Part shown: positions 1 through 11,054 of the stretch, in pieces
Layout of the letters: each line of letters begins with the position of its first letter
Position numbering within the stretch: position 1 is the stretch's first letter
Assembly (NCBI GenBank): GCA_025201345.1
Contig: JAIXMG010000012.1
Span: 310,001-374,000, forward strand
Direction: 5' to 3'
From: Thamnidium elegans
Taxonomy: Eukaryota; Mucoromycota; Mucoromycetes; Mucorales; Mucoraceae
DNA: 64,000 nt
Position numbers and translations under genes: made by a program
The notes under the pieces: generated by a model
Told to the model about the DNA's origin: nothing
The model's input: the letters and a program-made list of their open reading frames with translations, nothing else
Databases searched by the model: none

Positions 1-16
1 TTTTTTTTGTCTTTAC

Positions 17-1138
17 CTTGCTACTGTTGGAACATTTATAGTAGACACTTTTATTACCAGTCTTCTTTTGAACCGTATTTCCATTATTCTTCCAAAAGAA
101 TCCATCAATGTAAGGATAATCACGAGTCTCGACAATTTTAGAGATGGCCTGCATCTCACGTCTACGACGAGGGCGTTGAGGGAAATAACAATCGTAGCGA
201 CGGTTTTGTGGTTGTTGCTCGGGCGAGATATTCTCACCTTCTATCTTGGTTTGCGCAGAGAAATTGGCTTCTTCTAAATTTTGGCTAATATTATAAGACG
301 GGGAAAGTGGATGAAGAGAACTTCTTGGTGCTGTAACAGACATCATTGGTTGAGGTGGGAAGCTAAATAAATTAAATACCATGTTAGCCAAAAAAAACGA
401 CGCCATTAAATTTCGGGGGGATATATAAATAAAAAGGATTCATTACCTCATAGAAAGCATAGAAGCTGCTACTGAACAAGAGGTTGGCGAAAAAGTACGG
501 TCGTCGACTTCGTCTGAGTTGGCGCTTCCGTCAAAAGATGAACCAAGTGCTGAATCTCTGCGATCACAGTCTGAATCATCCATTAAAATTTCTAAAACGC
601 TAGGCCTTCTGTGCTCTTCGCTAAATTGATTTATATTTAATAAATTATTGTTGTTATTATTGTTGCTATTATTGGATACAGGGCTATGGTTACTGCTTGC
701 TGCTTGCGGTGTAGACATGATTGTACCCTCTGGTGTTTGTGGAGAACCATAGTTAAATTGGTGTTGTTGTTGAACTAGGATCATATCTAATTCTTTCGCT
801 CTAAGTTTTGCTTCTTCGGTTCTTCTTTTATCTTCTTCTACTTTACTTAATAAGATGAGGCGTAAAAGCTCGGGTTGTGATTGATAGTAGACAATAACCT
901 CTTGAAGATCACAAGCGATTGGGTTAGTTGCGGGATTATTGCCATCGTTGTTATTATTAATAGGTGACTGCGTTGACATAGGAATAGGTGGAATAGAGCT
1001 ATCTTTCCATTGAAACTCTTGAGGTTGAGAAAATGAATTAGTTTTGTTGATAGGAATAGGTCGAGTAAAGGATAACGATTCGTTAGAGAAAAAGATATCA
1101 TTATCTTTAGGCAATGCTGAGTAACTGAATTCGTTCAT
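17..1138 (-). CDS. WRKY/GCM-type zinc-finger transcription factor, 5' part (partial)
   Basis: Probable sequence-specific DNA-binding protein. Two exons are visible, 1138-447 and 362-17; they join in frame (phase 2) at GTAATG and TTTAG sites. A GTAAAG donor after position 17 shows the gene continues past the left edge. The first 230 codons are low complexity (Ser, Asn, Gln, Pro) with one charged helix around residues 90-125 (YYQSQPELLRLILL, then Glu/Lys/Arg-rich), a likely coiled coil. Exon 2 ends in a block reading DGFFWKNNGN, then TVQKKTGNKS, then VYYKCSNSSK. This follows the plant WRKY pattern DGYxWRKYGQK...SYYKC, with WKNNGNT where plants have WRKYGQK and the first zinc Cys in place. The second Cys and the HxH/HxC ligands lie outside the window. 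WRKY-like genes are known in basal fungi. A FLYWCH or GCM relative is the alternative. The ATG at 1138 is the first in frame and follows an A/T-rich leader. Confidence 0.7.
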
Positions 1139-4100
1139 TTTTATTTTATGTTCTTTTATTATTATTTTTTATATATGATAAAAAAAAGGGGGGGAGGAAA
1201 GAGCGTCTATTAAATAAAACAAAAGATAAAAAAAAACCATTTTCTGTGAATTCCCGCCCTTTTATTTAAAAAATGAAAAAATGTGGGTTGTAGAGTGAAA
1301 CCAGTCAAAGTGGGATCACGCGGGATTCCATTAGGTGTAATAAAACCCAGCTTCTACTCAAGTACTGGCACACAGCCAATAAAAACTACTATGACCGACT
1401 ACCAGTCCATTGATTAGATCCCGCTTTTTAGTGATTCGTTCCAATAAACCAAAGAGAGACTTGCTTAAAACAGTTATTCTCAATACAAAATTCCGTATTA
1501 ACCCGCCATTTAAAAGTCTGTTTTATAGTATGAGTTCCTAAACTTAATATCGAGAGGGAGGGGGGGGGGGGGGGGGACCATACAGATATTTTGTTTACGC
1601 AAAACCCTTTTATAAAAAATAAGTCTCAGGTTCACTTACCTAATCCTCCACTGTGTAATTATTTTTTTTTGTTCCAACTTGATTTTCATATGAAAGAAAT
1701 GAAACCAGGGTTACTTCAGACGGCGAAAAAAGTAAATAAAAAAGTGAATCGATTTTCTTTTCGCCCTGGGCAAAAACAGGGTCCTCGCTAAGTTCATAAA
1801 CTGTTGGTCTTTTTATATAAGTAAAAAATAGTGTGCGGCATCTTTAAACCTACTCTTAAAACGATTAATTCTTTTTTTTTTTTTTTTTTTTTTTTACTTT
1901 TTCTGAATAAACGTACAAAAAAGAATTAATTGGAGCAACGAGCTACAAAATATATTAAATGAAACTGTACAGTCTGGGCTTCTTTATCATTATTATATAT
2001 ATAAATGACAAATTTTGTATTTTTATAGTTCTTATTTTTTTTTAATCTCGTGTAAGCCATAAACTATATCTTATATAAAGTTTGACGATTTTTCAGTTTG
2101 TATGACCGGAAGTGCACTACAGGAAAGGAATAGTGAAAGTAAGTTAAGATATCATCCCATTTTCAAAAAGAAGAAAAAATAGTCAATATCCCTTCTTTAG
2201 TTATCTTTTTTTTTTATGGTGATTTATTGTTAGTGAGATGATTGTCGTTTTATTCTTTTTTTTTCATGTTGGACGTGGGTATGAATCACTGTTTGGTCAT
2301 CTGTTTTAAACGAGCGACACAGACCTTACATGTGTTGTAAATTCTCACGATGCAGAGATGTTTATCTTGGAACCTCGGACAGGGCCCATTTTCGTTTTTG
2401 TTTCATTTATGTATACATAACCAAGTATAAAAAGACCTTATTAAAAGCGTTGATTTATTATATAAAAATGGTCGAAAAGCTATACAATGGTTTAATCCTT
2501 TTATTTAGCTTATTGAGGATATACATATATATAAGCATCTTTTAAACACACTGATCCACTAAACATACAAAAAGTTAATGTATATAATTCAACTTTTTTA
2601 CAATACTTTAAATATATAACGGCTAGACACTTTAGTTGCATTTTTGCTTTCTAACTTTTCGAATTTTTTTTTCGGACCTTCAGACCTTCTTAATTCACCT
2701 CCAGAATAAACTGAGTTTAATAATATACAAAATGTTCTTAATTCATATAAATCAAACGCGTTTATCCATTTATACTGTATAAAGCTAGGTGAACAATTTC
2801 AAGTTAGTCATTCAATATTCTAGAAAGATATATCATTTAAAAGTTATTCGTAAACTTTTAACCTTTTTTTTTCGTTTCGCATCTAAAACCATTTACAAGA
2901 CTTTCCATTGTTTTGTTTTTGTATTATATACATACTTATTTCAATTACACATATAAATATATATATATGTACAAGTCAAAGGTTTTTATACTCTATTTTG
3001 GGTGTGTTTAAATATATGATGCTTCTATTTACGATGGAATACGTCAATTTATGTTATATTTAATTGTTACTAGAATACTGTACCTGGAACAGTTCTGAGG
3101 TTAAGTAACTGAGAGGCCTAGCTCCAATCCTCTCGTAATAGCTGTAAAACTATAACTAAATTATCGCAATTTTTAAAGCGCATCTTCTTAAAACACAATT
3201 GTTATACTACTCCGATCAAATAGAGATCGTCACTTTTTACAAACAAAAACAATTATCCATATGATATAGCATCTTTGAATGAAGAAACTTGATAATAAAC
3301 CTTTAACCAGAGAACTTTTAATTTTAGATATAAGTTACTGAAATATACGACTAATGATCGTTAAGTTTTATTTATGTTTTAATATTTGGTATGACCATTA
3401 TTGGCTTTTCGAGCATATTGCTTGTAAATTTTAAACAAATGTCTTGCCTTATATTTCTCCATTTTTCTTGGATAAGAGTATCCAATTGTTTCAAATCAGT
3501 ACATTTATTTTTTACTCAGAGTTATACATATAATTGCTCATGATAATATATCAGAAAGCGTCAACATTCGCCGACTATGTGAAGGCCTGCAATATTCTTC
3601 TTTTTTTCTTTTTAAATTCTTATAAATACATAAATATTTAAATCACTCACGCTCCATTCTATATTACTGGTGCCTTTCCTCTCATTCTTCGCTCAGCCAT
3701 CCGCAAGTTCTTCTAGTATTGCTTCGGGTGGCCAAATTGAAAGTATACATGCACATATGGTCTGCAAAGGTACTGCTGTAAATTAACATACTTTATACTT
3801 AGATACACAAATTAAACTTTAATGCAGACCATTGAAGTATTGTTGACTATTTACAGTTAGACATACTTCTACTTTTTTATTTCTTTTATTTCTCTTCATT
3901 TTGTCTCTTCGTTCCGTCTGTCCCTTTTGTTATTTTTTTATAATCAATTGTAAGTTTTTATATTTACTTTCGAAGTGACGAATAGTTTATGAATAAAAGT
4001 GTACTCACAATCTATCGCACCATAATTTATTTTATTATTAGATTGTTAAAAGTCACATGTCAAAAGAGGGATGTGCAGTGGAAAATAAGAAAAGCGTATG

Positions 4101-4546
4101 ATTTCTAACTGAGAAAAGTAACAGAGAAAGGAGTTTGCTACAATTTGGAGCAAATAACACTAAAAACTCAGCCAAACGTATTCGCAGATCACTGGTGATA
4201 TTCAAGTTTTTGCCAAACATTTGAGAATTTGTAATAATATCTTTCAAGGCATTTTTTATATTTATATATATAGAACTTTATGGGTGTAAACGGGGGAGGA
4301 TCATCTTTTCTATTATTGGAAGTTGAGTAAATACGTAATGAGGATCGGATTTTCATTATAATTTTTTTTTTTATCGGGATGAATAATGTAAAAAGTCTAT
4401 CCGTTAATCTTAAAATCAGTTGAACCCTTTTTTTCGGCATGATTTGGGTTTCTGAAGTAGGAAAAAAAAAGCATGTTACAAACAAACGTAAAAACACGGG
4501 GGTACGGGCTTTTAATAGATGCTTTCAAGAAAAGTCAGCGTCCTTT
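1139..4546. other. Long intergenic region, no gene seen
   Basis: About 3.4 kb of AT-rich sequence with no ORF showing coding character. It contains a G homopolymer run near 1559-1577, T runs near 1870-1896, and stop codons in all frames. Its left end (1139-1250) is the presumed promoter of the WRKY-like gene. A short stretch near 4140-4250 on the minus strand reads like a coding fragment (KDIITNSQMFGKNLNITSDL) but could not be joined to anything. Confidence 0.5.
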
Positions 4547-4974
4547 TTAGAAGTCCTTAGCTTGTAAATATTTAAGTCCTGAAGAGAGAAGGGAAGCCAT
4601 ATTAGATAATAATGGTTTCTGATTTGAAGTTAGAAGAGGTCTTCCGCTCATATTCCCAGGACATCGTAAGCACTTATTTTTTTTTACTTGCAGCAACATC
4701 TCCGTTCCAAAGCATATGACATATTTTGTACATATTTCTAAGACACTTTGTAACACCTTGTTGTTGCCTAGACGAAACTCTTTTTTGTGTTGTAGTCGTT
4801 ACAACAAACCCCATACACAATAGAAAGAAAAAAAAAGGGAATAGAAACTTGTTTAAGTTTTGTGATCATAATACGTACATTTGATTTTCTATATTTGTTA
4901 ATGGACATTAAGACTGTATCAAAGATTTCTGCAATGTAATCATAGTTCTTTGTACAGTGCAGCGGTGACACCAA
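4547..4974 (-). pseudogene. Doubtful gene or gene fragment, unknown product
   Basis: Two minus-strand segments look coding. The first (4974-4855) reads CTKNYDYIAEIFDTVLMSIN and on to ITKLKQ. After a candidate intron (GTTTCT donor to GTCTAG acceptor, pyrimidine-rich) the frame continues as NNKVLQSVLEICTKYVICFG, then a CLRCPGNMSGRPL stretch, and stops near 4547. No start codon in a convincing context and no further exons were found upstream, and the first donor is poor. I do not recognise the family. It may be the tail of a decayed gene or a chance reading frame. Confidence 0.25.
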
Positions 4975-5520
4975 AAACGTGATATTTATAATAAACGTTA
5001 TTTCTATTTTTTCAATGAGATACGCAGCAAATACGTGCAGCAGAAAAGTGCATCGAAATTCGAAAGGTAAGCGCTACTTAACTTTGATAGTGGTATAAAG
5101 CGAGAGTATCGATTGATTTGCTAACTTACAACATCACCTGTCATCATGTGCTATCGGAATAAACGAATGATAATGTCTGCAGCCGATTCGATAAAAGTAA
5201 GAGCCCCTGCGCGCTCCGAATAGGATAGATCTGATAAGCATTAATAGCTTCGATTTCTCCATTCTTTTGATTATTTTTTTAAAAAAAACTGAACTAAATT
5301 GAGATAGCTAGTAACAGAGTTATTAGGCATGTAGAATAAGATAGAGCGAAATGGTTAAGTGCATAACATACTTTAATAGTTCTTTAGTAAAGAGAAGGGG
5401 ATACCATTAACCACGCTTACATAAAAAGTTGTCTGAAGTTTAATTTTATGGCTTTTTCAAGTAAGCCTCAGTGAAAAAAAAAAATATTTTTTATTTTGTT
5501 GCTACACAATATATTACAAT
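4975..5520. other. Intergenic, upstream of the METTL6-type gene
   Basis: No coding potential seen. It should hold the promoter and 5' leader of the methyltransferase gene starting at 5521. The leader just before the ATG is A/T rich. Confidence 0.4.
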
Positions 5521-6509
5521 ATGGGTGATTCAACACAACCCAAGAGTAGAGACGATGGAGCTAGAATTTTTATTGATGACGATCGTTTAAATCAATTAGT
5601 TGAAAGAGCTCAAGAGATCATTTCAAAAGATAACACCGAAGTTCCTACTTTTTGGAACACTAAATATAAGAAAGAAGCGGCCAAAAATTGGGATCTCTTT
5701 TATAAACGCAACACCACAAAGTTTTTTAAAGGTTAGATTAACAGGTCGAAGGTTTCTTTTTTTTTTATCTCATGGTACTGATTTATTATTACGTCTGTTT
5801 TTTTTTTAGATCGTCATTGGACAGATCGTGAATTTCCTGAACTTGCAGATCAGTCAAAAGAACAAAAATGTTTGGAAGTTGGCTGTGGTGTTGGTAATTT
5901 TGTTTTCCCTTTGTTAGCTGATAACCCTTCTTTATTCATGTACGCTTGTGATTTTTCTAAGCGCGCGGTTGATATGGTAAAGTCAAATGAAAGCTACGAT
6001 GAAACTCGCTGTAAAGCATTTGTTTGTGATCTTACTGCTGATAAGCTGACCGATAATATTCCCGAAAACAGTCTTGATATTGTAAGGATAATACTTTATA
6101 CGTAAAAAGAAAAAAGAAAAAAAGACTAATAGTGAATATAAAGGTTTCCGCCATTTTCGTATTCTCTGCCATTCCTCCCGAGAAAATGGATATTGCGATC
6201 AAAAACATCTATAGTGTTTTGAAACCCGGAGGGCTTATTATCTTCCGTGATTATGGTATTTACGATGAAGCCCAAATCAAATTCAGCAAGTCTTCAGATA
6301 AACGTTTAGAGAACAACTTTTACGTACGACATGATGGTACCATGAGTTATTTCTTTTCAAAAGAAGAATTACAAACTAGATTTGAAGATGAAGGGTTCAG
6401 TACCCAAGAATGTCAATATGTATACCGTGAAACAACCAATAGAAGTCTCGAAATGAGAATTGATAGAATTTTTGTACAAGGCAAATTTAAAAAGCCATTG
6501 CAGGCTTAG
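5521..6509 (+). CDS. METTL6/METTL2-type tRNA 3-methylcytidine methyltransferase
   Basis: SAM-dependent methyltransferase of the METTL2/6/8 (yeast Abp140/Trm140) family, which forms m3C at position 32 of tRNAs. Three exons (5521-5731, 5810-6081, 6144-6509) join in frame to 282 codons, close to METTL6 (about 284) and shorter than METTL2. The family block FFKDRHWTDREFPE spans the first intron. SAM motif I, LEVGCGVGNF, is at residues 92-101. It is followed by the acidic ACDFSKRAV loop, the DIVSAIFVFSAIPPE block and LKPGGLIIFRDYG. The length and the absence of an N-terminal extension favour the METTL6/Trm141 tRNA-Ser type, but this is inference. The next gene, eL13, is on the same strand, 469 bases downstream. 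Confidence 0.88.
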
Positions 6510-6978
6510 AGGTTATAGATTGTAAATACAGATAGAATTTCTTTTTTTTTATATAATAAACTTTTTTTTTTTTTGCATTTATATCTCAAACGTCAAATAA
6601 TAAATTATTATTGTCCGGTCCGGTCAAACCGATACGCAGATCACATGATTGAGTCCGGCGTGCAGGAAGTTGTGATCGGGAATTCAAAAATAACGTTTTG
6701 GTGTTTCGAACAGCATGCCCAAGTCTAGTCTTTCTCTTTCCCCCTCAACGGTAATCCTTACGTACGTATGAACAAAATCGAATACATCCAAGGATAATCC
6801 ATCAGTATAAAGAGTATTCAATGGACTATAATCTTGGATGAACAAAAAAAAAAATAGATAGAAAAAAAAAGTTCCAAAAAAACTAACCTTTCAACTTTTT
6901 TTTTTTATATATATTCTCATTCAATATCAATATCAATTTATCTCAACATAAAAACTATTATTACGATATTAACAGACC
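6510..6978 (+). promoter_or_regulatory. Intergenic with the eL13 promoter
   Basis: 469 bases between two same-strand genes. The first 90 bases are T-rich 3' sequence of the methyltransferase gene. A more GC-rich segment at about 6613-6680 carries TCCGG repeats (TCCGGTCCGGTC and GTCCGGCG) and is followed by a T/A-rich leader and the ATG at 6979. The TCCGG cluster is a candidate ribosomal-protein promoter element; this is inference only. Confidence 0.35.
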
Positions 6979-7759
6979 ATGGTTTTGAAGCACAACAATC
7001 AATTGCCTAACCAGCATTTCCGCAAGCAATGGGACCGTCGTGTTAAGACTTGGTTCGATCAAGCTGGTCGCAAGAAGTCTAGAAGAATCGCACGTGTCCA
7101 AAAGGCCGGTCGTATTGCTCCCAGACCTATTGACGGTCTCCTCCGTCCCGCTGTCCGTTGTCCCACTGTCCGTTATAACATGAAGTTGAGATCCGGTCGT
7201 GGTTTCACTCTTGAAGAACTCAAGGTAAGAAATTGTAAATGTATATATAAGTTAGAATTATGTTGGCTAAAAAAAATATTTTTTTCTTTTGGGAAATAAA
7301 TAGGAAGCTGGTGTCCCTAAGAAGGAAGCTCGCTCCATTGGTATTGCTGTTGACCATCGTCGTCGCAACAAGTCCAACGAGTCTCTTGAGCTTAACGTTC
7401 AACGCTTGAAGGCTTACAAGGCTAAGCTCATCGTTTTCCCCCGTAAGGCTGGTAAGCCCAAGAAGGGTGATTCCGAGGCCGCTGAAGTCGCTTCTGCTGT
7501 CCAATTCCGCGGTGCTCTCTTCCCTGTTGAACAAGCCGCTGCTGGTCCTGAAGCTCGTGCTATCACTGCTGACGAGAAGACCAAGAACGCTTACATGACT
7601 CTCCGTTATGCTCGTTCTGCTGCCCGTACTCTCGGTGCCCGTGACAAGCGTGCTCGTGATAAGGCTGAGGAGGAGGCTAGCAAGGTAAGATAAAAACTAA
7701 TTTTTACAAGTCTCAAACTTTACTAACATATTTTTTTTTCAATTTTATAGAAGAAGTAA
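6979..7759 (+). CDS. RPL13: 60S ribosomal protein eL13 (L13e)
   Basis: Structural protein of the large cytosolic ribosomal subunit. Three exons (6979-7224, 7304-7684, 7751-7759) give 211 codons, the normal size for the family. The third exon encodes only Lys-Lys-stop. The N-terminus ([18 protein letters not shown]), the [11 protein letters not shown] block and the [12 protein letters not shown] block are typical of eL13. Codon use is visibly more C-ending (CGT, CTC, AAG, GCC) than in neighbouring genes, as expected for a highly expressed gene. All three splice joints are phase 0 with GTAAG donors. Confidence 0.96.
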
Positions 7760-8070
7760 ATTCTTTCAATGCCAATCTGACACAACTTATTCGTATTCCA
7801 AATAAAGACTGACGATACGTTATACATAAAAAAAAAAAAAGGAAAATTACCCCAAAAAAATATATTTCATTATTTTGTTTTGTTCTAAGTTTTGTTCTAA
7901 GTGAAAGCATGGAGACTGTATATGTGTTCTGAGTGTATGTTGTGTCCTTACCCCTTTTTCTTATCGTTTTTATTTGTTTTTTTTATTTGTATCATTAAGG
8001 GTAAAACTAAGACTTCGTGTCTTTTTTTCTAAAAAAAAAAAGGGCAAATGTTTATTTCGTCAAAGTAAGA
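7760..8070. other. Convergent 3' intergenic region
   Basis: Lies between the 3' ends of eL13 (plus) and the gamma-glutamyltransferase gene (minus). It has A and T runs suited to polyadenylation on both strands (AATAAAGA at about 7800). No gene seen. Confidence 0.4.
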
Positions 8071-10557
8071 TTACCATCCACAGGCTTGTCCATCACTTCT
8101 TGGATCACTACCAGCAGCAAGCACACGGTGTCCAGTTCTAGCATCAACGCTTGAACGAATAATTTGACCACGACCGAACATATTACGTTCATGATTGTGA
8201 AGTTGATAGCAGACATGTCCCTTTGATTCAAGTCCTGCGATTGCCTCGTCTGTCACACCGTCTTCTACATAGATAACAGAATGTTTGACTTCGGTAAATG
8301 AATAGGCACCGCCTACTAACCCGGGGCTTCCTTTTGGAGGAGCAACACAGAGTCTAGGAAGATCAAGAGCATGCTGAGGATTTGATTGGTAATGCTTCAT
8401 ATTCAAAATTACTTGGACTTGACCTTGAGGTTGCATAAAGGCACCCATTACTATTTTTTTGATTTAGTTGGAAATATATTACATACGAAATTAATATTTA
8501 CCTCCGAAACAAGCTTCAAGATCATGACCATCACCATTCTTACGTGTGATCATAGATGGAATAATAGTATGATAAGGTCTCTTACTGGCACCGAGGCAGT
8601 TGGGATGGTCTTCAATCAATACAAAATTGCAACCACGATTATGTAAAACTACACCAGTATTATCAGCAATAATATGAGACTAAAAAAAAAAGTTACAAAA
8701 AAGTATGTAATCATTAAAGCAAATATAAACTTACACCGAAATGCATAAAAGTAGAATTCTACAGTTTAAAAAAGGTTATTATATAATCGGTATTCAACAA
8801 ATAAAACACTTACAATGAAACTACAGGCATTTCCTTCTTCATCTACAACAGAAAAGTAGACGGTATTGCCGTTCTTTTCGGGGTATCCTTTTTGGATATC
8901 ATTGTTTCTATGATTTAAGTCAACTAACTTTGAACGTTCTCTAAGGTACTCCTAATGTGGGAGGGTTTGTTAAGTATAAGTAAGAAATAGAGTATATGAC
9001 ATCATGCATTTACCTTGCTTAAAAGATGCTTTGTGGGTACGTGCTCTACTTGAGGATCAGTAACATAATATCTAGTATCAGCAAAAGCAATTCGGAGAGC
9101 CTCAGTGATGATATGGATATAGTCAGCAGAATTATGCTCGATTGTCTTGAAATCTACTTGACCAGATTCTTCAAGTGCTTCAATAATACCAAGAGCAATA
9201 AGAGCAGTGATTCCTTGACCGTTAGGAGGAATTTCCCAAACGGTCCAGTCATGGTAATCAATAGAAATGGGCTCAATAAGCTCACTTGTATGATTAGCCA
9301 AGTCTTCGGGTGTCATTAAACCTCCACGGGATTGGATAGCCTCAATGATAGATTGACCAATACGTCCTTCATAAAATCCCTTCTTACCCTCTGTACCAAG
9401 TAACTTGAAGGTTCTATATTTTTTTTTTTTAAAAAAAAAGGGTTAAAGAAGAAAAGAAAAAATATATATATCAAAAATCTTACTCGGCAAGGGAAGGAAT
9501 GGTCATGATCTCGCCTTCCTTTGGAGCGCGCTTATTATCAATTAGCCATTCATTCACTTCTTGGTGAGAATTTTTTTCAGCCAATTTCTTAACCTCGTTA
9601 CTCCACTAATTTTGTAACACGAATTAGTAAAAAAAATATTTAACCCTAAAAATGAATCATTTTATACATACACCATGTGCTGAAATATGTGATACGGGAA
9701 AACTATTATACAAAGTTATAAAAAAGAAATAATCATTTCAATAAGTAAATATTTACCCGTTTTCTGCTAAATCAATTGCAGGACTAAGTATAGTAATAAG
9801 ATCAACTTTTCCAGATCCAAATTCTTTAACTGTATCTACCCAAGCAGCAGCAGCTCCAGGGACAGTAATAGCGTGAATGCTGTCGCTAGACAGAGCAGCT
9901 CCAGAGATATTGGCCTTGTTACGGATATGATCCATTGTAAGGGCAGAAGGTGTTCTATTTTTATTCAATTTAAACTATCCGTCTATTTTGACAGTCGAAA
10001 TTATGTACATACCTTCCAGAGCCGTTAAGACCTCGTACTGTGCGTAACTTGGCGTCATAAAAGAGACAGAAGGCATCACCACCAATACCAGTTGACCCTG
10101 GCTCTGTTATTAATATGATTAGTTCTTTTTTTCAATTCCAGCATAACTCTATATTTTTTGTACCTGTTACATTGAGTGCAGCAGCTGATAATGATTAAGA
10201 AAAAAAAGTTATTTAACAAATATACATATAAATTGATCTTGATAAAAAAACTATTACCAACGGCAACGGCAGCATCCTATACAATATATAGTAATCAGAA
10301 AATGATTTTATTTCTTAAATCAATTTAATTTTAACTTACAGCAGCATTACCACCTTTTCTGAGGATATCAAGGCCTGCTTGAGTTGCAAGTGGCTGACTG
10401 GTAACATACAAATAAGAAGAAAAAAAAAATGACATAAGCAAAAAGTCATTCAAACAAAAGAGATAGTCTATCAAGTAACTTACGAACTAGAGACCATAGC
10501 ACGAGTGCCATAGACAGTTGAACGACGAGAGATAAAAGGTAAACTACTATTAGTCAT
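8071..10557 (-). CDS. Gamma-glutamyltransferase family protein, 13 exons
   Basis: Ntn-hydrolase that cleaves or transfers the gamma-glutamyl group of glutathione and related compounds. Thirteen exons on the minus strand (10557-10484, 10397-10340, 10276-10258, 10184-10164, 10103-10013, 9954-9757, 9702-9672, 9605-9484, 9413-9014, 8951-8814, 8758-8735, 8679-8502, 8450-8071) all join in frame to 577 codons. Family blocks: [41 protein letters not shown] and the self-cleavage/nucleophile region [16 protein letters not shown] with Thr368 as the expected catalytic N-terminal Thr. No signal peptide is visible at [10 protein letters not shown], so this resembles the cytosolic or YwrD-like branch more than the secreted vacuolar Ecm38 type. 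Several exons are only 19-31 bases, so small boundary errors are possible. Convergent with eL13. Confidence 0.92.
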
Positions 10558-11054
10558 ATTAAACAAAAAAAAGTAAGATAGAGAAAAGAGTAAATCTCAT
10601 CCGCTTCATCGGCATTCCGTCTATTTTATACTGAGATTTAAAAGGTACACAAGCGTTACAAATGTGGGGTTATGGGAATAATTTTTTTTTTTTTTTGATC
10701 TGTACAAAGTATTTGTTAAATAAGTTTATTTTTTTTTAAAATAATGATGCTAAAAAGTCTAAAATAATATGGAAGTGAAATTTTCTTTATAAAAAAAAAA
10801 GAAAGTGTCAAAAAAATAAAGTTTACAAAAAGAGATTACAGTTATATAATGTTTGGGAAATATTGCTTTTGATTTTGGGTGTGTGTGTGTGCGAGGGATG
10901 AAATAAGGTAAAAACAGGAGGAGGAAAAGGGGGGAAAGTAATGTGTGTGTGTGTATGAATTGTGTATATATAATAAAGAAGAAGAAAAAAGGGGAGAAAA
11001 AAAAATAAAGAGAATAATAAAACAAAAAAAAAAGTGTGAAGAATAAACCATATA
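10558..11054. other. Intergenic, gamma-glutamyltransferase promoter side
   Basis: The 10558-10650 part is the presumed promoter and leader of the minus-strand gamma-glutamyltransferase gene. The rest is A/T-rich 3' flank of the NET-domain gene, with two short TG runs near 10880 and 10945. The long apparent ORFs on the minus strand are low-complexity Phe/Ser/Leu readings of these runs. Confidence 0.4.
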
